Shown: positions 19,050 through 28,526 of the stretch, piece after piece | Layout of the letters: each line of letters begins with the position of its first letter | How positions within the stretch are numbered: the first letter of the stretch is position 1 | DNA from: Flammeovirga sp. SJP92 | Lineage (GTDB): Bacteria > Bacteroidota > Bacteroidia > Cytophagales > Flammeovirgaceae | DNA: 64,000 nt | Assembly: GCF_001583495.1 (NCBI RefSeq) | Contig: NZ_LQAQ01000035.1 | Span: 124,001-188,000 of the forward strand | Direction: 5' to 3' | Position numbers and translations under genes: made by a program | The notes under the pieces: generated by a model | The model's input: the letters and a program-made list of their open reading frames with translations, nothing else | Databases searched by the model: none | Told to the model about the DNA's origin: nothing

Positions 19050-20471
19050 ATGAGACTTACATTTTGGGGGGCAGCCAAAAAAGTAACAGGAAGTATGACG
19101 TTACTGACTTTGGATGATGGATATCAAATACTAATTGATTGCGGAATAGATATGGCAAATATGACCGAAACTGATCCGTTATACCCTACTTCAGCTTTAC
19201 CTTTTGATGCTTCATTAGTCAATGTAGTTTTATTAACGCATGCCCATTTAGACCACTCCGGTAAACTTCCCAATTTGTATAAAGAAGGTTTTGAAGGACA
19301 AATCTTATGTACTTCAGCCACTGCTTCTTTAACACAGATATTACTGGATGATTCTGCTAGAATCAATCAACGAAAACTCAAGGCTTACAGCAAAAGAAAG
19401 TCGAAAGGTTTGAGCCTGGATCACTTCAATTTTATTCCAGAAAACCTTTATACTACTTCAGAGGTCAATGAAACCATGAAAGAAGTAGTACCTATTCAGT
19501 TCAAAAGAAAGTTCAATATCAAACCTGGACTATGGGTTACTTTCCTGCCTGCAGGACACCTTCTGGGTGCGGCACATATTCTTGTTGAGGTAGAAGAAAA
19601 TGGAATTCAAAAGTCATTCCTTTTCTCTGGTGATATAGGGAGAAAAAATTATCCACTTTTACAAGACCCTATTGAACTGCCACAGGTAGATTATGTCATT
19701 TGTGAAACAACTTATGGTAATAGAGAACACACCAAGATTGACGATTCTACTAAAGAGTTGCAAGATGTTATCAAAAGAGCTTGTGTGGATATTCCTGGAC
19801 GACTGATCATTCCTGCATTTAGTATTGGCAGAACTCAAGCGGTACTTTTTGAATTGCATAAACTTTTTGAGGCTGGAAAACTTCCAAGAATAAAAGTATT
19901 TGCAGATTCACCTTTGGCAATGCAGAGTAATAGAATCTATGAGGATTTTCTTTATTTGCTAAATCAAGAAGCAAAAGATTTCAAAGAGGATTACGACTCA
20001 TTATTCAACTTTGAGAATATAGAGTATGCCCAAAAGCAAAATGACAGTAAGGCCATCTCCAATTACAATGAACCTTATATCATTATTTCTTCCTCTGGAA
20101 TGCTGGAGGGTGGCCGTATTCAACACCACATTCAAGCTAATATGGAAAACCCGTATGCCACTGTGCTGATGGTCGGTTTTTCGGCTGATGGAACACTGGG
20201 TGCTCGACTTCGTGATAATGAAGGGTACTTGAGAATTGGAAATGAGGATTTAAAAGTCAATTGTAAAATTGAACAGACTGATTCATTCAGCGGACATGGG
20301 GATGTCAACGATCTTCAGCACTTTATTCAGCAACAGGATAAAAATAAAGTCACTCAAATCTTCTTAAACCATGGAGAAGAAGAATCTATGACAGCTTTTA
20401 AGGAGAGAATTGAAAACTTAGGATATGAAAATGTAGTGATCCCAGAAAAGGGACACGAATTTATAATATAG
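19050..20471 (+). CDS. MBL-fold/beta-CASP RNA-processing exonuclease-like protein
   Basis: 473 aa metallo-beta-lactamase fold protein of the CPSF73/Ysh1 group. It has THAHLDHSG near residue 62 (the HxHxDH zinc motif), PAGHLLGAAHILVE (third motif), FSGDIGRKNYPLL, the beta-CASP region with PAFSIGRTQAVLFELHKL and IISSSGMLEGGRIQHH, and a final FLNHGEEESMTAFKERI with the last zinc His. Bacterial members are ribonucleases or poorly characterised phosphodiesterases. The next gene begins immediately after its stop codon, indicating cotranscription with the DUF2520 protein. The two proteins have no known shared pathway, so the link is only positional. Confidence 0.9.
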   Translation: MRLTFWGAAKKVTGSMTLLTLDDGYQILIDCGIDMANMTETDPLYPTSALPFDASLVNVVLLTHAHLDHSGKLPNLYKEGFEGQILCTSATASLTQILLDDSARINQRKLKAYSKRKSKGLSLDHFNFIPENLYTTSEVNETMKEVVPIQFKRKFNIKPGLWVTFLPAGHLLGAAHILVEVEENGIQKSFLFSGDIGRKNYPLLQDPIELPQVDYVICETTYGNREHTKIDDSTKELQDVIKRACVDIPGRLIIPAFSIGRTQAVLFELHKLFEAGKLPRIKVFADSPLAMQSNRIYEDFLYLLNQEAKDFKEDYDSLFNFENIEYAQKQNDSKAISNYNEPYIIISSSGMLEGGRIQHHIQANMENPYATVLMVGFSADGTLGARLRDNEGYLRIGNEDLKVNCKIEQTDSFSGHGDVNDLQHFIQQQDKNKVTQIFLNHGEEESMTAFKERIENLGYENVVIPEKGHEFII

Positions 20472-21383
20472 ATGATGAGGGTATCTTTAATAGGATCAGG
20501 AAAAGTAGCTACACACTTGGGGACGGCTTTGGAAGATAAAGGTGTAGTTATTGAGGAAGTATACAGCAGAAATAAAAAACACGCTAAAAAACTAGCAAGG
20601 AAATTTTATGACGCCCACCCTACTGATCAATTGGATTTTTCAAACAGTATCTCCGAAATATTTATTATTGCAGTGGCCGATAATGCGATTCAGGAAGTCG
20701 CTGACAGTATAAAACTTCCAAATCACAAAGTCATATTAGTACATACATCTGGAGGTACACCTTTAGAGGTTTTATCTGGAAGCACCTTATATACAGGCGT
20801 TTTCTATCCATTGCAGACTTTTTCTTTTGAGAAAAAAATAAAGTTCAGCGAGGTTCCAATTTGTATTGATGCCACCTCAAAATCTGCGTTAGATCAGCTG
20901 GCCTTACTTGCAGAAACACTTACTCCTAAAGTTTTTCACCTTAACAGCGAGGAAAGAAAAAGACTTCATATTGCCGCTGTTTTTGCCTGCAACTTCACCA
21001 ACTATCTTTTAGAAACTTCCTCTCAAATTATTGAAACTTCTGGTCTTTCATTTCAAGAATTAAAGCCTTTGGTACAAGAAACCATTGACAAGGCTTTCTC
21101 ACTTCCTTCACCAATTGAAGGACAGACTGGACCAGCTATTCGTCATGATTACAAGACCATCAAAAGGCACTTGGACGCCTTGGAAAATGACTCTCAAGAA
21201 TATAAATACCTCTATGAGCACCTGACGGATGTAATTCAAAAAAACGAGGGACAATATGTGAATGCCGAAGTAGTGAAAAAATTAAAGGAACTAGAGGAAC
21301 AAAAAGGTCTACAAGAACATTTGAATGACATGGGGGAAGCATTATCTCAAGAAGACGAGGATTATTTGGATTTAGAAGAATAA
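20472..21383 (+). CDS. Rossmann-like and DUF2520 domain protein
   Basis: 303 aa. The N-terminus is a dinucleotide-binding fold with RVSLIGSGKVATHLGTAL (GxGxxxxHL pattern, residues 3-20), related to pyrroline-5-carboxylate or F420-dependent reductases. The middle is the DUF2520 helical dimerisation domain, with HIAAVFACNFTNYLL and ATSKSALDQLALLAETL. A charged C-terminal tail rich in Glu and Asp extends past the usual end. The start ATG directly abuts the upstream stop, and a second ATG follows at once. The substrate is unknown; a ketoacid or imine reductase is only a guess from the fold. Confidence 0.82.
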   Translation: MMRVSLIGSGKVATHLGTALEDKGVVIEEVYSRNKKHAKKLARKFYDAHPTDQLDFSNSISEIFIIAVADNAIQEVADSIKLPNHKVILVHTSGGTPLEVLSGSTLYTGVFYPLQTFSFEKKIKFSEVPICIDATSKSALDQLALLAETLTPKVFHLNSEERKRLHIAAVFACNFTNYLLETSSQIIETSGLSFQELKPLVQETIDKAFSLPSPIEGQTGPAIRHDYKTIKRHLDALENDSQEYKYLYEHLTDVIQKNEGQYVNAEVVKKLKELEEQKGLQEHLNDMGEALSQEDEDYLDLEE

Positions 21384-21435
21384 AAAACTACAAGTAATAG
21401 GGTAATCACTGAAAAAAAACACTTTTAAAAGAAAA

Positions 21436-22092
21436 ATGATTATCCAAACTTTTTCTAAAAGAGGGCATTTTCATGACTGTAACGAAGACGCCCTTTACCA
21501 TTTCACTTTCAATGAGCGGTTTATTGTAAATGCTGTGATGGACGGATGTTCTTCTGCAATTGAAAGTCATTTTGCATCTATGCTCTTCAAAAAAATCCTG
21601 CACAAATCATGCAATCGATTAATGATACGGTGGAAGCAGTCAAAAAAAATCGAAGCTTCTGTCATAGGAAAAGAGTTATTGCACACTTTTTTCACTCAAG
21701 TACAGCTTACCCAAAAACTTCTGCAACTGAATTACGATGAGCTAGCAAGCACATTGATTCTAAATATAATAGACACTGAGCACAAAAGTAGTACAGTTTA
21801 TTGTTCTGGAGATGGAGTATTTGCTGTCGATAATAAATGGCAGAAGGTAAACCAGAATAATGTACCTGATTTTCTCTGCTATCACCTTCAAGATCGATTT
21901 CAAAATTGGTTTGATCACCATGTTTTAAAAGTCCAGAATACTTTTGAGCAATCTGTAATTATTTCCACCGATGGTATTGATAGTTTTGATTTTGAAATAA
22001 ATTACAGCACTATTAATTATGAGGAAATCAAAGTACTTTCCTCAAAGTGTAGACATCATGATGATATAAGCATGGTATTTTTTATTTTTTAA
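21436..22092 (+). CDS. Small PP2C-family serine/threonine phosphatase-like protein
   Basis: 218 aa. Remnants of the PP2C motifs are readable: GHFHDCNEDALYHF (motif with the first acidic residue, residues 10-23), NAVMDGCSSAIESHFASM (DG motif in place of DGHGG), ASTLILNIID, YCSGDGVFAV, ISTDGIDSF and a final RHHDDISMVFF with the DD-SM signature. It is shorter than typical members and the DGHGG motif is DGCSS, as in compact bacterial PP2C proteins. It lies 52 bases after the DUF2520 gene and may belong to that operon. No partner kinase or FHA gene is adjacent. Confidence 0.75.
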   Translation: MIIQTFSKRGHFHDCNEDALYHFTFNERFIVNAVMDGCSSAIESHFASMLFKKILHKSCNRLMIRWKQSKKIEASVIGKELLHTFFTQVQLTQKLLQLNYDELASTLILNIIDTEHKSSTVYCSGDGVFAVDNKWQKVNQNNVPDFLCYHLQDRFQNWFDHHVLKVQNTFEQSVIISTDGIDSFDFEINYSTINYEEIKVLSSKCRHHDDISMVFFIF

Positions 22093-22181
22093 AACACTGA
22101 ATTACAACCATGTAACATTCTATTAATTAGTTTCCTCCATTTTTAACATCGATAACAAAGTATATATCGTATTATTACATG

Positions 22182-22196
22182 TGTAACATTGTTACA
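22182..22196. promoter_or_regulatory. 15-bp palindrome before a candidate small RNA
   Basis: TGTAACATTGTTACA is a perfect dyad (7 bp each side of one T). Similar half-sites occur nearby (ATGTAACATTC near 22108). It lies just ahead of the candidate small RNA at 22200-22308 and could be its operator. No cognate regulator is known. Confidence 0.35.
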
Positions 22197-22199
22197 GTG

Positions 22200-22308
22200 A
22201 AAGTGATAGAAAATTAGTAGTAATGAGTTGTAGGCAACTACAAACAAGAAGTAAATTAAGCTAGAAAGTAATACGAAAGGTTTGGTATCTTATATCAAAC
22301 CTTTTTTG
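22200..22308 (+). ncRNA. Candidate structured small RNA
   Basis: A 110-base stretch with no open reading frame of note contains a perfect hairpin, TTGTAG-GCAA-CTACAA (22228-22243), closed by a GNRA tetraloop, and ends in a strong intrinsic terminator. The terminator is 184 bases after the PP2C stop, so a long 3' UTR of the upstream operon is the other reading. No known RNA family was recognised. Confidence 0.4.
22276..22308 (+). terminator. Intrinsic terminator
   Basis: AAAGGTTTG pairs perfectly with CAAACCTTT over an 11-base loop, followed by a T-run. It ends either the MBL-DUF2520-PP2C transcript or the candidate small RNA. Confidence 0.75.
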
Positions 22309-22472
22309 TTTTGCATCAATCAAGAAATGAACAACCCATTCAATAACAATTATTTAATTTTTATTTTGTTTAAATTGAAACATAAAAAGAAAAACAAGAG
22401 TATAAGTAATTAGAAGTTAGATGAATAGACTTATTAGATAAGTGAAAAAATTGAGAGAGTTAAGTTCATAAG

Positions 22473-22508
22473 ACACCTTGATGATGTTATCGTTAAGGTG
22501 TTTTTTTT
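22473..22508 (+). terminator. Second intrinsic terminator, plus strand
   Basis: ACACCTTGATGA pairs with TTATCGTTAAGGTGT (about 12 bp with two wobbles) and is followed by nine T. It is 165 bases after the previous terminator, so something between 22310 and 22470 is probably transcribed on the plus strand. The only reading frame there is a 28-residue one from 22327 that I would not call a gene. Confidence 0.65.
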
Positions 22509-23187
22509 ATTTCAATATGGGGTCTTCCAATCCTTCTATTGCCCCACCCGCTATGGCCCATAAATACAAACTAGCAATTGAGCCATAAGGAGCATATCGT
22601 TTTTTGTATTTCTGAAATCGCTCCTTTGATACTTCTTTATGTCGGTAAAGCATTCTCAAACCTCTTATAATGGCCAAATCTCCATAGGATAAAATGTCTT
22701 TTCTTTGCATTGAAAAAATCATCAGCATCTCTGCTGTCCATTCTCCAATTCCTTTTAAAGAAGATAAAGCTTGAATTACCTCATCGTCTGTTTGATTTTT
22801 CAAAGCTTCAATATCAAATTCGTTGGAACGTACTTTTAAAGTGAAATTTTTGATATAACTCACTTTTCGAAAAGAAATACCAATACCTTGCAAAGTTTCA
22901 TCCGAAAGTGAATCAATGTTTTCAGCATTGACCATCCCTACCTTTTCTTGCAACCTTGCCCAAATTGTTTCTTGTGCTTTGGTTGATATCTGTTGTCCGA
23001 TGATAATTTTTATGATGGAAGAAAATAAATCTGGATTGACACTTCTTTTTATCATACCGATTTGCTCAATAACTGCTTTCAGTTTTTTGTCTTTTTTTTT
23101 CAAAAATTCAAGTTCTGTTTCTCCGTACTGAAAATAATCTGACATCTTATAATTGCTTAGACTGATTGGATCTTTTTTGTTTTGCAA
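22507..23187 (-). CDS. DNA-3-methyladenine glycosylase II-like (HhH-GPD) base-excision repair enzyme
   Basis: 226 aa, the size of short AlkA-type glycosylases that lack the N-terminal AlkA domain. It removes alkylated purines from DNA. The HhH-GPD signature is clear: IIGQQISTKAQETIWARL, then the helix-hairpin-helix LSSLKGIGEWTAEMLMIFSM, then YGDLAIIRGL in which the Asp is the catalytic residue. There is no iron-sulfur cluster Cys motif, so it is not an endonuclease III. It is a single gene on the minus strand; the terminator of the upstream ATPase operon separates it from that operon. Confidence 0.88.
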   Translation of the reverse strand: MQNKKDPISLSNYKMSDYFQYGETELEFLKKKDKKLKAVIEQIGMIKRSVNPDLFSSIIKIIIGQQISTKAQETIWARLQEKVGMVNAENIDSLSDETLQGIGISFRKVSYIKNFTLKVRSNEFDIEALKNQTDDEVIQALSSLKGIGEWTAEMLMIFSMQRKDILSYGDLAIIRGLRMLYRHKEVSKERFQKYKKRYAPYGSIASLYLWAIAGGAIEGLEDPILK

Positions 23188-23203
23188 TTTATAATTTACC
23201 GCA

Positions 23204-23241
23204 TAAAAAAACAGTGATAGGTCATAAACCTATCACTGTTT
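23204..23241 (-). terminator. Intrinsic terminator of the MoxR-VWA operon
   Basis: AAACAGTGATAGGT and ACCTATCACTGTTT form a perfect 14-bp stem with a five-base loop; on the minus strand the stem is followed by a T-run. It lies between the ATPase stop at 23391 and the glycosylase start at 23187. Confidence 0.85.
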
Positions 23242-23390
23242 CACAACTAAATTGATATGATTATCATAATTGTTATATCTAACAACTACTATTTTTTTAT
23301 ACTCATTTATTATAACGGTATGTTATGTCTCACGATTTGCCTTAAAAGGTCTTAAATTATACCAATCTGTCCAAATTTACTTTTTTTGAA

Positions 23391-24893
23391 CTATAAGTCT
23401 TCATCATCTGAAAAATTCATCATACCTGTCAACAAATCAGAGAAACTCATACTTGAAGTAAGATTATGTTTACTCAGCTGACTGAACTCAGCCAATCCGT
23501 GCAATACAAATTCCATTCGATAGTAAATTTCATCTGGTGATTCATTAGGGTATTTCTTCTCAACAATTTTTCGAAGATTAGGTACAGAATCCAGTACTTT
23601 TCTAAACTTCTCATTGCTTGCTGCATGAATCAAATCTACTTTATAACCTTCACCAAACCACTCTACAACAGGCTGATATATATTATCTCCTTGCTTTTTA
23701 GCTTGCTCTGGAGAAGGGAAGTAATTCGTAAATTGTTTTCTAATGGCCTTACTGATCAAACTTTGTGCTACTTCACCAGCCCCTTCTTGCTCCCCTTCAT
23801 ACACCAACTCAATTTTACCCGTGATAGCCGGAATTGTGCCTACTAGGTCTGCTACTCTCATAAAGGTGGAAGATTCATTATTGATCAAAAGTCTGCGTTC
23901 GGCAGCAGAATATAGGTTTTCAAGAGCGGAGATGGTCAATCTTGCCGATACACCACTTTTCTCATCCACAAACTCATTTGATCTCGCTTCAAAAGCCACT
24001 TGCTCAATTAAGTTTCTAGTAATATCATTGATTGTGATTGTTTCTTTTTGCGAAGGTTTAATAGCCGCCTCCTGTTCAGTAATTTTCTTCGCAATTTGTA
24101 AATCCTTCGGATAATGAGTAATGATCTGTGTCTCAATTCTATCCTTCAGAGGAGTTACAATACTACCTCTATTTGTATAATCTTCAGGGTTGGCTGTGAA
24201 AACAAACTGAATATCCAAAGGCAATCTCAGTTTAAAGCCTCTGATTTGAATATCGCCTTCTTGTAAGATATTAAAAAGAGAGACCTGAATTCTTGGTTGC
24301 AAATCGGGCAATTCATTAATAACAAATAAACCTCTATGCGACCTTGGAATCAATCCATAGTGAATCACTCTTTCGTCTGAGTAACTCAATTTATTTGCAG
24401 CTGCTTTAATAGGATCAATGTCACCAATCAAATCTGCCACACTCACATCTGGTGTTGCTAATTTCTCAGTATATCGATCTTCTCTCACCCACCAATCAAT
24501 AGCGGTATCATCACCGTATTCTTTGATAAGTTCTTTTGCTTTATAAGACAACGGTGCCAAGGGATCATCATTCAGTTCTGTATCTTTTACCACCGGAATC
24601 ACATCATCCAATAAGTTAATCAAAAGCCTTGCAATCCTTGTTTTAGCCTGCCCTCTTAACCCTAGTAGGTTGATATTGTGCATAGACAAAATACCTCTCT
24701 CCAGTTCTGGAATAACCGTTTCCTCATATCCCCAGATTTCTGGAAATGGGTTTTCGTTCTTCTTTAATTTCTCTATTAAATTATCTCTAAGTTCTTGTTT
24801 GATAGATTTAGACTGATAGCCAGACGCTTTTAGTTCACCAAGAGTACGTATTTGCTGTTTCTCTTCAGTAGTGAGTTGAGTGTAATTTTTCAT
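23391..24893 (-). CDS. MoxR/Mg-chelatase-like AAA+ ATPase
   Basis: 500 aa AAA+ chaperone-type ATPase. Walker A is GLRGQAKT (residues 78-85). The Walker B position reads GLFVINELPDL, with Asn where Asp is usual; I recall this as a trait of this subfamily rather than damage. Sensor motifs are visible in FTANPEDYTNRG and PLKDRIETQI. A C-terminal helical domain follows (about 300-500). Such ATPases act with VWA-domain partners to insert metals or remodel protein complexes, as magnesium chelatase does. The VWA gene lies 11 bases upstream, which supports a functional pair. The client protein is unknown. Confidence 0.88.
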   Translation of the reverse strand: MKNYTQLTTEEKQQIRTLGELKASGYQSKSIKQELRDNLIEKLKKNENPFPEIWGYEETVIPELERGILSMHNINLLGLRGQAKTRIARLLINLLDDVIPVVKDTELNDDPLAPLSYKAKELIKEYGDDTAIDWWVREDRYTEKLATPDVSVADLIGDIDPIKAAANKLSYSDERVIHYGLIPRSHRGLFVINELPDLQPRIQVSLFNILQEGDIQIRGFKLRLPLDIQFVFTANPEDYTNRGSIVTPLKDRIETQIITHYPKDLQIAKKITEQEAAIKPSQKETITINDITRNLIEQVAFEARSNEFVDEKSGVSARLTISALENLYSAAERRLLINNESSTFMRVADLVGTIPAITGKIELVYEGEQEGAGEVAQSLISKAIRKQFTNYFPSPEQAKKQGDNIYQPVVEWFGEGYKVDLIHAASNEKFRKVLDSVPNLRKIVEKKYPNESPDEIYYRMEFVLHGLAEFSQLSKHNLTSSMSFSDLLTGMMNFSDDEDL

Positions 24894-24904
24894 ATATTTT
24901 TCGT

Positions 24905-26005
24905 TTATCTTTTTTTCTTATTTCTATTGTAATCGCTGAAAATCATATCACCAAGTCCTTTTAAGCCACTGTAATAAGCATTTCCATTGTTGGCTTGAGT
25001 GAATTCTTGTACAAACTGCTGCAAGTAGGGATCTGAGGCGATCATGAAAGTGGTAATTGGAATTTTGAGCCTTCTTGCCTGAGAAGCAAGATTGAGTGTT
25101 TTATTGACAATCTTACGATCCAAACCGAAGCTGTTTTTATAATACTTCGCTCCCTCTTTAATACAAGAAGGCTTTCCGTCTGTAATCATAAAAATCTGCT
25201 TATTAGTTGTTTTTTTTCTCCTCAAAAGATCCATGGCTAACTCCAGGCCAGCAACAGTATTGGTATGAAAGGGACCTACTTGCAAATAAGGCAGATCCTT
25301 GATATTGATCTGCCAGGCATCATTTCCAAACACAATAATATCTAGTGTATCTTTCTTGTATTTCCTCTTGATCATCTCTGCTAGGGCCATTGCTACCTTT
25401 TTGGCTGGCGTGATTCTGTCTTCTCCATACAATATCATGGAGTGTGAAATATCAATCATCAATACTGTGGAAGTTTGGGTTCTAAACTCCTTTTCAACCA
25501 CTTCAAGGTCATCTTCATTGATTGTAAAATTATCAATACCGTGATTGACTTGAGCATTTCTGATGGAGTCTGTCATTGAAATTTGGCTCAATGCATCACC
25601 AAACTCAAATGCCCTTTTATCGGGTGTAAACTCATCTCCTTTATTACCAGAATAGGGCGTTTTATGATCACCTGCACCACCTTTTTTAAGCTTACCAAAA
25701 ATTTCATCCAATGCCTGTTGACGGATGCTTTGCTCACTTTTAGGTGTGATTGTCACATCTCCATTGGTTAATGGGTCTTCTTTGATATAACCATTTTTCT
25801 TCAGGTCATCATAGAAGTCTCCCATTCCATATCCATCATTGGTCAGATTGTATTGTTTATCAAGATCATTCATCCAAGAAAGCGTTTCTGAGACGTTACC
25901 TGATGTAATATTGATCAGTTCTAAGAATATCTTAAGCAGATCTTGAAATGTATTATTTTGATTATTTTCTGGTGGGATATATTGTGTAAATCTATAACCA
26001 CTCAT
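24905..26005 (-). CDS. VWA-domain protein, partner of the MoxR-like ATPase
   Basis: 366 aa cytosolic protein with a C-terminal von Willebrand A domain (about 170-350). The MIDAS motif is intact: MIDISHSMILYG (DxSxS), a Thr in HTNTVAGLELAMDLL and Asp in MITDGKPSC. The N-terminal 160 residues are mostly helical and polar, with a Gly/Lys-rich linker (FGKLKKGGAGDHKTPYSG). It is the first gene of the operon and starts 11 bases before the ATPase. The layout matches the BchD/BchI and RavA/ViaA type of pairs. Confidence 0.88.
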   Translation of the reverse strand: MSGYRFTQYIPPENNQNNTFQDLLKIFLELINITSGNVSETLSWMNDLDKQYNLTNDGYGMGDFYDDLKKNGYIKEDPLTNGDVTITPKSEQSIRQQALDEIFGKLKKGGAGDHKTPYSGNKGDEFTPDKRAFEFGDALSQISMTDSIRNAQVNHGIDNFTINEDDLEVVEKEFRTQTSTVLMIDISHSMILYGEDRITPAKKVAMALAEMIKRKYKKDTLDIIVFGNDAWQINIKDLPYLQVGPFHTNTVAGLELAMDLLRRKKTTNKQIFMITDGKPSCIKEGAKYYKNSFGLDRKIVNKTLNLASQARRLKIPITTFMIASDPYLQQFVQEFTQANNGNAYYSGLKGLGDMIFSDYNRNKKKR

Positions 26006-26339
26006 AGCATTTCTTTTGTTTAAAGTTTAAGATGGGTCAGCATCAAATAGTCTATTTTCAATATTAATGTAATAACTAATCAAAGCTAAAACAAGTTAAC
26101 AAAAAAGGAACAGTTAATTGATTTGTTTTGTTTTCAATGAATTCAATTAATACTTCTTTTTCATTTTTTATAAACTCCCATACACCAATGATGATCAGAT
26201 AATTCTTAGGAAGTTCAACACCTTCTTTTTATATTGAGAGTTGTTATGTACTACAAATGAGCAACTTGATTTGTTTATTCAGCGACTATTTTGAGTTCAA
26301 AACCAGAACAGACTTATTCTTTTTAAACTACTAAATATT

Positions 26340-26951
26340 ATGAAAACAGAAAAAAGCTACCACGACTATGTGATTAAGGAAGGACAATTTATTGGTGATT
26401 TTGAAACCATGTACCGCGAATGCAAAGATCCTTGGACTCAATCTACCCAACCGAATAATTACTCCAGACTATCAGGTATCTTGCACATGAGGAATTTCAA
26501 TATTAATTCATTAGTAGAGTGCGGTTGTGGTTTAGGGTATTATGCAGAATGGGTTTACAGAGAAACCGGTGTTATTCCAAAAAGTATTGACATCTCTGAA
26601 ACAGCAATTGAAAGAGCTAATGCATTATTCCCACACCTTGATTTTGAGGTAGGTGATATTACAAAGAGTTTGAAGGATTATAAGTCATATGACTGCATAC
26701 TACTCAGTGAAATCATATGGTATATTCTACCTGAATTGAAGCAACTTTTTGAAACGATGAAGGAGCATTTTTCTGGAAAATACCTGATGGTAAATCAAGT
26801 ATTTTACAAAGGCACTCAAAAATATGGCAATGATTACTTTACCTCCATGGATGAAATGATTGAATATTTCCCGTTTGAATGTGTGGCTAAAGTAGAAGGT
26901 ACACAGAAAACGGATACCACAATTGAAACCTCCGTTTTATTTAAGATATAA
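26340..26951 (+). CDS. SAM-dependent methyltransferase, NodS-like
   Basis: 203 aa class I methyltransferase. Motif I is SLVECGCGLGYYAEWVY (residues 58-74), followed by an acidic loop SIDISETAIERANALFP and VGDITKSL, and post-motif YDCILLSEIIWYILPELKQLF. The order and spacing resemble NodS and related nodulation or exopolysaccharide methyltransferases, but the substrate cannot be inferred. It stands alone on the plus strand and is convergent with an outer membrane gene whose stop is 25 bases away. The 334-base gap before it (26006-26339) shows only AT-rich sequence and no clear feature. Confidence 0.82.
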   Translation: MKTEKSYHDYVIKEGQFIGDFETMYRECKDPWTQSTQPNNYSRLSGILHMRNFNINSLVECGCGLGYYAEWVYRETGVIPKSIDISETAIERANALFPHLDFEVGDITKSLKDYKSYDCILLSEIIWYILPELKQLFETMKEHFSGKYLMVNQVFYKGTQKYGNDYFTSMDEMIEYFPFECVAKVEGTQKTDTTIETSVLFKI

Positions 26952-26976
26952 AAAAGAAGCAATAGACTAGCAAGGT

Positions 26977-28128
26977 TTAGAAAGCTTCTCGGCTTGTTAA
27001 CCATAGACCTTGCTGGTCATAATTACCAATACCATAATCCATTCTGAAATTCAGTTTCATATTTTCGACCAATTGGAATCTAAAACCAACACCCAAAGTG
27101 TATTTTATATTTTCAAAGGCATTGGTCCCGTTTGAACCGTAGACATTTCCTACACTGGCAAATGTTGTAATACCCACTCTCCACCAAAGATGTCTTCTGT
27201 ATTCCACTTGAGCTAAATAATAGTTTTTATCAATGAAACGATTGGGTTGTGCAATGCTTCTCATCTTTTTTGAGCCACCCAATGCATTGAGATAATAGAA
27301 AGGTACATGACCGCTTTTCATATGAAAGGCCCCAAAGAATCCCAATATGTTTTTATCATTTTTCAGCTTAATAAAATGACTGTATTCCGTGTAAAAATGC
27401 CAGAAGACATAATCATTTCCTAAAAGTTTTGGATAAGCCGTAAGCGATGTTACTAGTAATCCTCCTTTTGTGGGATAAACAATATCATCTCTTGAATCAT
27501 ATTTTAAAATCGGCCCTAATCCAAAATTAAAGCCACCCTCAATCCCTTCTGAGGTCTCGTATAAATGAGGCACACTCTCCACTTCTTCAATCGTATTATT
27601 CTGAATATCATAATGTAAACCAAAGAATAATGTCTCCGTCAGCTCATAGCTCACCTCTCCAAATGTTGAAAAACGTCTATTAAAATACGACGTTGTATCA
27701 GTAGGAATTTCCTCATTAATACCATAATAAGTATTAGGTACATATTGATAAACTCCAGTGAAATACATATTGAATTTCCCCTTGCCAAACATAATTAAGC
27801 TGGCATCTAAGTTGAATAACCCTTTTGTTGAAACTGACAAAGAAGGTATCAGAGTGGTTGGTCGGTTATACTTGGAAATAGGCTTATCTTCTGACTCTTT
27901 TTCATTAAATGTCACCACTGGCATCACCCCCAAAGAAATGCCCTCCTGCTCGCTAAATCCACCAATAGGATAGAATACAGAAGTGAAGCTTTTATTTCTA
28001 TGTGTCAATAAATCCAGCACCTTATCTACTAGGTTTGGATCTTGTAAAGTTTCTTTTGTTTGATTATACTCTTGGCCATAAGCAAAAGTACTAAGCATTA
28101 GAAGAGAAGCAATTATGAATGGTTTCAT
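26977..28128 (-). CDS. BamA/Omp85-superfamily-like outer membrane beta-barrel protein without POTRA domains
   Basis: 383 aa. Signal peptide (about 1-18, FAYGQ cleavage). The rest is alternating hydrophobic-polar strands with the surface-antigen signature: IGGFSEQEGISLGVMPVVTF, GPILKYDSRDDIVYPTKGGLLVTSL (the conserved RxD-YPTKG motif), FFGAFHMKSGHVPFYYLNALGG and GVGFRFQLVENMKLNFRMDYGIG at the end. It is too short to carry POTRA repeats, so it is a stand-alone barrel, such as those related to patatin-associated or lipid-transfer proteins. It is a single gene on the minus strand. The 398-base gap upstream (28129-28526) holds the terminator at 28478-28509 and AT-rich sequence. Confidence 0.82.
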   Translation of the reverse strand: MKPFIIASLLMLSTFAYGQEYNQTKETLQDPNLVDKVLDLLTHRNKSFTSVFYPIGGFSEQEGISLGVMPVVTFNEKESEDKPISKYNRPTTLIPSLSVSTKGLFNLDASLIMFGKGKFNMYFTGVYQYVPNTYYGINEEIPTDTTSYFNRRFSTFGEVSYELTETLFFGLHYDIQNNTIEEVESVPHLYETSEGIEGGFNFGLGPILKYDSRDDIVYPTKGGLLVTSLTAYPKLLGNDYVFWHFYTEYSHFIKLKNDKNILGFFGAFHMKSGHVPFYYLNALGGSKKMRSIAQPNRFIDKNYYLAQVEYRRHLWWRVGITTFASVGNVYGSNGTNAFENIKYTLGVGFRFQLVENMKLNFRMDYGIGNYDQQGLWLTSREAF

Positions 28129-28477
28129 TTAGTAATCGATGGGTCTTGATTGTAAAAATTGACAGTGATTGTATAGGGTTGACTTAATTTATATTCAATT
28201 TACATGTTTTTTATGGATTATTTCTACGTATGTAATAATTCATCTTAATAAACCCTAATTCTTAAAAAAAAGTTTTCTATTCGGTCACATTAATTTCACT
28301 TCATTCATGTTCTCTTAATTTAAGAGAAAAATCACACCAAATAACCACATGCTATCCTTTGTTATTACCTTGTGTAAATTCTCATCAACTATCAAAATGG
28401 TATTTCAGTAAGCTTTTGATGTTCTACTTTCAATCATAAATACTGTTTTAACTGACGGTAACATGAATTGAAAGGAC

Positions 28478-28509
28478 AAAAAAAAACCACTACTTCAGAA
28501 GCAGTGGTT
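28478..28509 (-). terminator. Intrinsic terminator of the 104-aa gene
   Basis: AACCACTACTTC and GAAGCAGTGGTT form a near-perfect stem; on the minus strand it is followed by nine T. It is 18 bases after the stop of the gene at 28527. Confidence 0.85.
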
Positions 28510-28526
28510 GCATATATGGAATCAAA

